A DNA stretch of 48,452 nt from Scybalousia_A sp964626385. Lineage in GTDB: Bacteria; Bacteroidota; Bacteroidia; Bacteroidales; P3. Below, in pieces: positions 24,692-31,057 of this stretch. How positions within the stretch are numbered: the first letter of the stretch is position 1; each line of letters opens with the position of its first letter. The stretch spans positions 1 through 48,452 of the forward strand of contig CAZVEO010000001.1 in NCBI GenBank assembly GCA_964626385.1, given 5' to 3'. The notes below the pieces were generated by a model. That model ran no database searches, was not told the DNA's origin, and saw nothing but the letters and a program-made list of their open reading frames with translations. A program made the translations under genes and the position numbers.

Positions 24692-26950
24692 TTATAACGA
24701 TTTAACGTATTCATTGATACTTTTTGCGGCAACCTTACCTGCACCCATAGCAAGAATAACAGTAGCCGCTCCACTGACAATATCTCCTCCTGCAAATACA
24801 CCCGGACGTGAAGTTGCTTGTTTTTCATCGGCTACAATATTTCCTCTCTTATTGGTCTCCAAATTATCGGTTGTTGAGGTAATTAGTTTGTTGGCATCTG
24901 TTCCAAGTGCCATAATAACACAATCACATTCTATCTCAAACTCTGAGCCTTTCTTTTCCACAGGTCTTCTTCTTCCGCTCTCGTCTGGCTCACCAAGTTC
25001 CATCTCTATACATTTAATACCTTTTACCCAACCGTTTTCGTCAGCAAGTACTTCTATAGGGTTGGTAAGAGTTTGGAAATGTATTCCCTCTTCTACAGCG
25101 TGGTGTACCTCTTCCTTACGGGCAGGCATTTCGTCTAAAGTACGTCTATAAACAACAGTTACATCCGAACCCAAACGTTTTGCACTTCTTGCTCCGTCCA
25201 TAGCAACATTACCACCGCCAACAACAACAGTCTTTTTGCCAACAAATACAGGAGTTTCATAATCTGAGCGATAAGCTTTCATAAGATTAACTCTTGTTAA
25301 AAACTCATTAGCAGAAACAACACCGTTAAGGTTAATACCTCCTATATTCATAAATTTAGGCGTACCAGCTCCAGAAGCAATATAAACCGCTTTATAACCC
25401 ATATCAAACAAATTGTCTATGGTAACGCTTTTGCCTATAAGTACATCACATTTTATTTCAACTCCAAGTTTTGTAACCTCTTCTATTTCTTTTTCTACAA
25501 CTTTTGTTTTAGGCAGACGAAACTCTGGAATACCGTATGACAAAACTCCGCCACTTCTATGCAAAGCCTCAAAAATAGTAACCTCATAGCCCATTTTTGC
25601 CAAATCGCTTGAACAAGCCAAAGAAGAAGGACCAGAACCAACAACTGCAATCTTGATACCGTTTTTCTTTATATCAATTTTTTCTGTTACATTGTTATCT
25701 CTTGCCCAATCAGCAACATATCTTTCCAATTTGCCTATTGCTATAGGGTCGTTCTTTTTGCCCATAATACAAGAGCCTTCGCATTGGCTTTCTTGAGGAC
25801 AAACTCTTCCGCAAATAGCAGGAAGTGTGCTACTTTTGTGTATAATCTTTATAGCCTCTTCGTTGTTGCCTTCTTTTACTTGATGAATAAAGGCAGGTAT
25901 ATCTATATTTACAGGACAAGCCTTAACACATAGAGGATTTTTACAATTCAAACAACGTGAAGCCTCCATTCTTGCCTCTTGGTCGTTGTAGCCATAGCAA
26001 ACCTCTTCAAAATTTTTGTTTCTTATTTCTGGTTCTTGTTCTCTTACAGGTACTCTCTTCTTTTTGTCAAACTCTGCTAAGGACTGCTCAACTGCTGCTG
26101 TTAAGTTACATTTATGCTCTTCTGTATTGAAGGCTATTTTGTGAGGAGGAAACATTCTTTGACGTTTCATAGCCTCATCAAAATCAACTTTATGACCATC
26201 AAATTCCGGTCCATCTATACAAGCAAACTTCATTTCTCCGCCCACGCTTACTCTACATGCTCCGCACATACCTGTACCATCTACCATAAGAGAGTTAAGA
26301 GAAACTATGGTCTTGATACCAAGTTTTTGTGTCATAAGACAAACAAACTTCATCATAATCATAGGACCTATGGCTATGCACAAATCATAGTGCTTACCTT
26401 TATTATTCACAAGGTCTTCCAAACAATTGGTAACCATACCATGAAAACCATATGAACCATCGTCGGTGCAAACATACAAATTGTCGCTTACAGCAGCCAT
26501 TTCCTTCTCATAAATAAGAGTGGAATGTGATTTTGTACCTATGATAACATCGTGTTTAATACCGTTCTCCGCCGCCCATTTGGCTTGAGGATAAACCGGA
26601 GCAGTACCCAAACCGCCAGCAATAAACACTACGTTTTTGTCCTTTAATTCTTCTATTTGTTCGAGCATTTCACTTGCATTGCCCAAAGGACCTGCAACAT
26701 CTCTAAGATATTCTCCTGCTTGTTTTTGACAAAGTTTTTTGGAACCATCTCCAACTATTTGAATAACCAATGTAATGGTTTCTTCTTTGCGGTCAAAATC
26801 GCATATAGTAAAAGGAAGTCTCTCGTCTTTTTCGTCCTCTACTACTATAACAAATTGTCCCGGCTCACACTTTTTTGCTACATTTGGAGCCTTGACCTTT
26901 AAGAGTACTATATTTTCTGTTAGTTGCTCTCTCTGTAAAATCTTAAACAT
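24692..26950 (-). CDS. Fused NfnAB-type NADH-dependent ferredoxin:NADP+ oxidoreductase
   Basis: A 752-residue fusion of two normally separate subunits. Residues about 1-285 match the small NfnA/PyrK-like subunit: an FAD domain (PGQFVIVVEDEKDERLPFTI), an NAD domain (FIAGGLGTAPVYP), and a 2Fe-2S site around DGTGMCGACRVSVGGEMKFAC. Residues about 310-752 match the large NfnB/GltD-like subunit: CLNCKNPLCVKACPV and CGRVCPQESQCEGSC for 4Fe-4S clusters, IAVVGSGPSSLACSSDLA for FAD, VVVGGGNVAMDGARSA for NADP, and a final RPGVFAGGDIVSGAATV. Such enzymes bifurcate electrons between NADPH, NADH and ferredoxin. Glutamate synthase or sulfide dehydrogenase activity is an alternative reading of this family. 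Confidence 0.88.
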   Translation of the reverse strand: MFKILQREQLTENIVLLKVKAPNVAKKCEPGQFVIVVEDEKDERLPFTICDFDRKEETITLVIQIVGDGSKKLCQKQAGEYLRDVAGPLGNASEMLEQIEELKDKNVVFIAGGLGTAPVYPQAKWAAENGIKHDVIIGTKSHSTLIYEKEMAAVSDNLYVCTDDGSYGFHGMVTNCLEDLVNNKGKHYDLCIAIGPMIMMKFVCLMTQKLGIKTIVSLNSLMVDGTGMCGACRVSVGGEMKFACIDGPEFDGHKVDFDEAMKRQRMFPPHKIAFNTEEHKCNLTAAVEQSLAEFDKKKRVPVREQEPEIRNKNFEEVCYGYNDQEARMEASRCLNCKNPLCVKACPVNIDIPAFIHQVKEGNNEEAIKIIHKSSTLPAICGRVCPQESQCEGSCIMGKKNDPIAIGKLERYVADWARDNNVTEKIDIKKNGIKIAVVGSGPSSLACSSDLAKMGYEVTIFEALHRSGGVLSYGIPEFRLPKTKVVEKEIEEVTKLGVEIKCDVLIGKSVTIDNLFDMGYKAVYIASGAGTPKFMNIGGINLNGVVSANEFLTRVNLMKAYRSDYETPVFVGKKTVVVGGGNVAMDGARSAKRLGSDVTVVYRRTLDEMPARKEEVHHAVEEGIHFQTLTNPIEVLADENGWVKGIKCIEMELGEPDESGRRRPVEKKGSEFEIECDCVIMALGTDANKLITSTTDNLETNKRGNIVADEKQATSRPGVFAGGDIVSGAATVILAMGAGKVAAKSINEYVKSL

Positions 26951-27038
26951 TTCTATTTTTTTTAAGGTTAATTTTGTTCCTTACTTATATGATTTGTTTT
27001 CTTTTATTTAAAGGCTTTTTGCCCAATAAATATTGCTT

Positions 27039-27047
27039 GCAAAACTA
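27039..27047 (-). promoter_or_regulatory. Probable -7 box for the nfn gene
   Basis: On the reverse strand TAGTTTTGC matches TAnnTTTG, 88 bp before the ATG, which would give a leader of about 80 nt. Confidence 0.4.
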
Positions 27048-27142
27048 CAAAAATTTAACAATATGGTATAATTTACATAAAAAATTACTCTTGCTTTCTA
27101 TTAAATAAGAAATAGTATATAAAGCCTTATTTAATTATTCTT

Positions 27143-27595
27143 TTATAATAGCATATCTTGGTTGGAAAGGCTGAGTTCCATTTTTAATTTGATAAGAAAA
27201 GGACGTTTTAAGTATAGTAATAACAACAAAATTATGGGTACTACAACTGACTCAGCCGATTTGACAAATAATATAGATAGAGAAGCAAGCACCACCAAAC
27301 CAATATAAGAAAAGAATATTGTTTTGTTTAATTTAAAATAAGTGGAGAGTTTATTTGTCAAGTTATTATTACTTGCAAGGTCTTTTAACTTGTTTTTATA
27401 TTTCTTGCTTATAAACAAAGCGACTACCACTACTATTATTTGTATAGCATACATATAGTGTATAGAGAAAAAATTGTTTTCTCCTTTTGATAAAGGAGAA
27501 AATGCATAAAGACAAGCAATTGCTACAATCATAACACTGATAATTACAGCAATAGTCCAAATAAAACGCAATGTATTCAAATATTTCTTAATCAT
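27143..27595 (-). CDS. Hypothetical four-helix membrane protein
   Basis: A 150-residue protein that I do not recognise. Four hydrophobic segments can be seen: about 11-33 (TIAVIISVMIVAIACLYAF), about 42-62 (YAIQIIVVVVALFI), about 95-112 (YIGLVVLASLSILFV) and about 116-130 (VVVPIILLLLLYL), joined by Lys-rich loops. The pattern suggests an inner-membrane protein. It lies between the nfn promoter region and the divergent restriction-modification gene, and nothing in the neighbourhood indicates a role. Confidence 0.7.
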   Translation of the reverse strand: MIKKYLNTLRFIWTIAVIISVMIVAIACLYAFSPLSKGENNFFSIHYMYAIQIIVVVVALFISKKYKNKLKDLASNNNLTNKLSTYFKLNKTIFFSYIGLVVLASLSILFVKSAESVVVPIILLLLLYLKRPFLIKLKMELSLSNQDMLL

Positions 27596-27746
27596 AACTT
27601 TTTTATTAAAAAACGAAGTTAAATGACTTTTATTTCAAATAATACGTTTTTATCCAAACAAGTTGTACTAATTTACAAAAACATAGCAAAGTTGTTGATT
27701 ACAATAAAATACAGAAATTTACGTTTTTTCTTTTTTCAATAATATT

Positions 27747-29783
27747 ATGGCAACAACAAATAAAAGCATAGAGGAACGCATAGAAGATATTGCAAAAAGC
27801 AACTTAACAAATATCAAAGTAAAATATTATGCAAAAACAGACGGTATAAATGATGAGATAGATGAGGCTTTAGCAAAGGCACCAAGCAAATCAGGAGGTA
27901 AAGGCAAGAACTACCCAGATATAAAAGTGTTATTGCAAACCAAAGATATGAAGTATTTGCCTGTGATGATAGAGGTTAAAGGACGAAAGGGAGATTTGAT
28001 AAAAGTCAATGAAGAGGGGTTGATTGATAACTTAAAAAAAGATAAAACGCCTAACTATAAAAATATAACAAAATATGCTGTCAATGGTGCTGTGCATTAT
28101 GCAGAGGCTATAATAAGAAATACAGAAACATATAAAGAAGTTATTGCCATAGGTATAAATGGTTATGAGGAGAATAAACAATACAAAACAGAATTGGGAG
28201 TTTATTTTCTCTCGCAAGAAAATTTTCTTGTACCTAAAAAGATAGATAATTTTACGGACTTATCTTTTCTTAGCAAAGATTATGAAGACACTTTGATGGA
28301 AAAGATAAAGAATTTGTCTTTAACTGATGAGGAGTTAGAAAGAAAAGCCAAAGAGTTTGAAAACGAGATAGAAGTAAAACTCAAAGCTCTTAATCAACAA
28401 ATGCACGATGTTTATAATATTTCTGTTGGTTCTCGTGTGCAATTGGTTTGCGGAATGATAATGGCAGGTTTGGGGGTAAAGGATAAGGTCTCACCTCTTG
28501 CAATTACAGACTTAAAAGGAGAAAGCGGAGAAAACTCAAATGACGGAGCAATAATTATAAATAAAATATCGGACTTTCTTAACGAAAAACGTTTGCCAAA
28601 AGAAAAGAGAGAGATGATTATAAGAGATTTAAAACAAGTATTTATTTCCTCAAATCTTTGGCGTGCAACTGACGGAGAAAGCAAACTTAAAAATGTTTAT
28701 GCTACTGTCAAAAAAGATATTATGCCAATATTCACTTCTGCCAAGCATCTTGATTTCACGGGTAAATTATTTAATGTTCTTAATGCTTGGGTGGATATTC
28801 CTGATAGTGAAAGAAATGACGTTGTGCTTACTCCTCGTTATGTTACAGACTTAATGGCAAAGATAGCAGGAGTAAATATGGATTCATACGTTTGGGATTA
28901 TGCTGTGGGTAGTGCAGGTTTTCTTATCTCTTCTATGAAACTTATGCTTAAAGATGCTGAGCAGAGAATAAAATCACAAAAAGAATTTTCTCAAAAAGTA
29001 AGGGATATAAAATGCAAACAGTTGCTCGGTATTGAAAAACGTGCTGATATTTATATGCTTGCCGTGTTGAATATGATACTTATGGAAGACGGCTCAGCAA
29101 ATATTCTTCACATGGATTCATTAACCGAATTTGACGGCAACTATGAACAAGGAGAAATGAAAGGCAAAGAATTTCCTGCAAATGTATTTTTGCTTAACCC
29201 TCCTTATTCGGCAGAAGGTAAAGGTTTTGTTTTTGTGGAAAAAGCCTTGCAAAGAATGAAACAAGGTAGAGCAGTTGTCCTTATACAAGAAAATGCTGGA
29301 AGTGGCAACGGCTTACCTTACACACAAGACCTTTTAAAGAGAAATACTCTTGTTGCTTCCATACACATGTCCGATATTTTTTATGGTAAGGCTGGAGTGC
29401 AAACGGCTATTTATGTTTTTAACATAGGCATACCTCACAACGAAAAACAATTAGTAAAATTTATCAACTTTGCTAATGACGGATATACAAGACAAAACCG
29501 CAAAAAGTCTTCACAAGACACCAACCTAAAAAACACCGACCACGCCATGGAAAGATACGAAGAGGTCGCTAATCTTGTCTTGTATGGTAAGAAATATTTG
29601 CATTATCTTTTAGAGGAGGATTATATTGAAGACACTATAACACTTAACGGTAATGATTGGACTTTTTCTCAACACAGAAAGATAGATACCATTCCAACCG
29701 AAGCGGATTTTAGAAAAGTTGTAAAAGATTATCTTTCTTGGAAAGTGTCAAACGTAATAAAACAAGAAGGCGAAAATTTTTAG
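27747..29783 (+). CDS. Restriction-modification subunit: N-terminal nuclease plus N6-adenine methyltransferase (BcgI-like)
   Basis: A 678-residue protein joining cleavage and methylation in one chain. Near the N-terminus a PD-(D/E)xK-type site is visible: PD at residues 57-58 and EVK at 76-78 (IEVKG). A helical linker follows (about 190-230). The gamma-class N6-adenine methyltransferase spans about 230-650, with motif I as DYAVGSAGFL (about 381-390) and motif IV as NPPY (about 484-487). The C-terminus (DYLSWKVSNV) resembles the HsdM-type end that contacts the specificity subunit. The order nuclease-methylase followed by an S gene matches BcgI-type (type IIB/IIG) systems rather than three-gene type I, and no separate HsdR is present. 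Confidence 0.85.
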   Translation: MATTNKSIEERIEDIAKSNLTNIKVKYYAKTDGINDEIDEALAKAPSKSGGKGKNYPDIKVLLQTKDMKYLPVMIEVKGRKGDLIKVNEEGLIDNLKKDKTPNYKNITKYAVNGAVHYAEAIIRNTETYKEVIAIGINGYEENKQYKTELGVYFLSQENFLVPKKIDNFTDLSFLSKDYEDTLMEKIKNLSLTDEELERKAKEFENEIEVKLKALNQQMHDVYNISVGSRVQLVCGMIMAGLGVKDKVSPLAITDLKGESGENSNDGAIIINKISDFLNEKRLPKEKREMIIRDLKQVFISSNLWRATDGESKLKNVYATVKKDIMPIFTSAKHLDFTGKLFNVLNAWVDIPDSERNDVVLTPRYVTDLMAKIAGVNMDSYVWDYAVGSAGFLISSMKLMLKDAEQRIKSQKEFSQKVRDIKCKQLLGIEKRADIYMLAVLNMILMEDGSANILHMDSLTEFDGNYEQGEMKGKEFPANVFLLNPPYSAEGKGFVFVEKALQRMKQGRAVVLIQENAGSGNGLPYTQDLLKRNTLVASIHMSDIFYGKAGVQTAIYVFNIGIPHNEKQLVKFINFANDGYTRQNRKKSSQDTNLKNTDHAMERYEEVANLVLYGKKYLHYLLEEDYIEDTITLNGNDWTFSQHRKIDTIPTEADFRKVVKDYLSWKVSNVIKQEGENF

Positions 29784-30427
29784 ATAGCCCACGCTCAAAC
29801 AATAAACTTCCAAAAGCGTGGGCATACAAAGAATATCAAATAGGAGGTGAAAAAGGATTATTTACATCACGAACAGGAAATTTTGATATTCAGAAGAAAC
29901 ATCTTAATGGAAAAGGCTATTATGTCGTAAGTTCTGGTGAACAGAACAATGGTATTGTTGGCAAAACAGATGCTAATGCCCTAGTTATAGAAGAAAATAC
30001 TATAACGGTTGATATGTTTGGTAATGTATATTTTAGAGACCATAAATACAAAATGGTTACACACGCTCGTGTATTTACACTTGAATTTAAAAGAAGAGAA
30101 TTGTCTAAAGAAATAGGAATGTACCTTGTTGCACAAATGCAATATTTTAGACAAAAGTTTTCCTATAGCAATATGGCAAGTTTTGAAAAAATTAAAAATA
30201 CTACTATTTTACTTCCTATTACTCGTAGCGGAGAAATAGATTTTGCTTTTATGGAGCAATATATTCGCGAGCTTGAACTCGCTCGTATTCGCGAGCTTGA
30301 ATTATTTCTAAAAGTTTGTGGATTTAATGATTGCACACTAAACAAAGAAGAACTTTCAGCAATAGAAAAATTCCGTATGGGGGGGGGGGGAAAAGGGGAA
30401 AGAATATCAAATAGATACGCTGCTTGA
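29738..30427 (+). CDS. Specificity subunit, first half (target-recognition domain 1), phase-variable
   Basis: This is the specificity (HsdS-like) gene as it stands with 12 G at 30379-30390. It reads from AYKEYQIGGEKGLFTSRTGN through the recognition domain to LPITRSGEIDFAFMEQYIREL, the helical spacer, and ends shortly after the G run as ISNRYAA. No ATG or GTG start is well placed; the nearest start is a TTG at 29738 inside the methylase gene. The frame is also reached by a -1 shift at the methylase stop. With 11 G the frame continues into the second half at 30390-30935, giving about 398 residues from the TTG. A truncated one-domain S protein may still be functional as a dimer. Confidence 0.75.
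   Translation: MESVKRNKTRRRKFLDSPRSNNKLPKAWAYKEYQIGGEKGLFTSRTGNFDIQKKHLNGKGYYVVSSGEQNNGIVGKTDANALVIEENTITVDMFGNVYFRDHKYKMVTHARVFTLEFKRRELSKEIGMYLVAQMQYFRQKFSYSNMASFEKIKNTTILLPITRSGEIDFAFMEQYIRELELARIRELELFLKVCGFNDCTLNKEELSAIEKFRMGGGGKGERISNRYAA
29774..29823 (+). promoter_or_regulatory. Candidate -1 programmed ribosomal frameshift signal at the RM/S junction
   Basis: In the methylase frame, A AAT TTT (29774-29780) fits the X XXY YYZ slippery rule and is directly followed by the stop TAG (29781-29783). After a 6-nt spacer (29781-29786), GCCCACGCT (29787-29795) pairs perfectly with AGCGTGGGC (29815-29823) around a 19-nt loop. A -1 slip continues as TTA GAT AGC, exactly the specificity-subunit frame. 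The result would be an RM-S fusion of 1062 residues (with 11 G). A missing T in the T5 run is the simpler alternative. Confidence 0.5.
30263..30303 (+). repeat. 24-bp partial tandem repeat in the S spacer helix
   Basis: ATTCGCGAGCTTGAA occurs at 30263 and again at 30287, a period of 24 bp and about 1.7 copies. It encodes the repeated residues IRELEL-A-R/IRELEL-F. It lies in the helical spacer that sets the distance between the two recognition domains. Confidence 0.8.
30379..30390 (+). repeat. Poly-G tract (12 G), phase-variation switch
   Basis: Twelve consecutive G in an AT-rich genome, placed between the first and second halves of the specificity gene. The two halves are in different frames at 12 G and in one frame at 11 (or 8, or 14). 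Confidence 0.85.
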
Positions 30428-30935
30428 AAAAGTTAATTGTAAAAAATTAAAATATAAAGTAGGCGACCTTCCAAAACACCCTACATACGATTACAATTTA
30501 CCTTGCCTTACATCGGGGACAAATAATCAGGGGTTATCCTGCTATGTACCAAAAGAAGAAGCAACTATATTAAAAGATGTTATAAGTATTGCATCAAACG
30601 GAAGTGCTGGCACAACATACTACCAAGACGATGAATTTACAATTTTGCAAGATGCATATGCTGTTAAATCAAAAAATATAAATTTAACAAAAGAACAATA
30701 TTTGTACTTGGTAGCAACTATAAATAAACTTACATTGAAGAAATTTTCTTGGACAAATAAAGCAGGTTGGCATAAGGTAGCAAAAGAAAAATTTTATCTT
30801 CCCGTTTCTGAAAACGGAGAAATAGATTTTGATTTTATGCAGGTGTATATTCGTGCCATAGAGAAGCAAGTAATAAAGCACGTTATAGACTGGAAGGACA
30901 AAGAAATAGCAGAGACGAAGAAGATATGTAAGTAA
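30390..30935 (+). CDS. Specificity subunit, second half (target-recognition domain 2), out of frame at present
   Basis: Starting right after the G run, this frame reads KGKEYQIDTLLEKV, then a recognition domain (CLTSGTNNQGLSCYVP, ISIASNGSAGTTYYQ) and LPVSENGEIDFDFMQVYIRAIEKQ. It mirrors the first half: KEYQI at the start of each domain, and LP-(I/V)-(T/S)...GEIDF-FM--YIR at the end. This shared layout shows one two-domain S protein. It has no ATG start of its own near the beginning, so it is expressed only when the G run restores the frame. The stop at 30933-30935 ends the gene. Confidence 0.75.
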   Translation, partial: EKGKEYQIDTLLEKVNCKKLKYKVGDLPKHPTYDYNLPCLTSGTNNQGLSCYVPKEEATILKDVISIASNGSAGTTYYQDDEFTILQDAYAVKSKNINLTKEQYLYLVATINKLTLKKFSWTNKAGWHKVAKEKFYLPVSENGEIDFDFMQVYIRAIEKQVIKHVIDWKDKEIAETKKICK

Positions 30936-31057
30936 AAATTTGTTGTAAGTTAACAGTACAACCTCAAATAATTTATACTGATTATTATGGTATTTATGAC
31001 TATCAAAGTAGAAAATTTGTTTTAGAAAAGTACCAAAGGCAAATTTATAAGAAACTA

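Noticed and set aside
19367..30390. Three run-length frameshifts (A4 at 19367, T5 at 29777, G12 at 30379) taken together as evidence of poor sequencing
   Set aside because: Not excluded, but the roughly thirty other genes, including ones with longer A and T runs, are intact. The G12 tract lies exactly between protein domains and the T5 site has a matching downstream stem, so I report them separately with the error as an alternative.
30645..30935. A separate 96-codon gene after the S gene
   Set aside because: It starts with TTG in the middle of a recognition domain. The frame is open from the G tract at 30390 and is the second half of the S protein.
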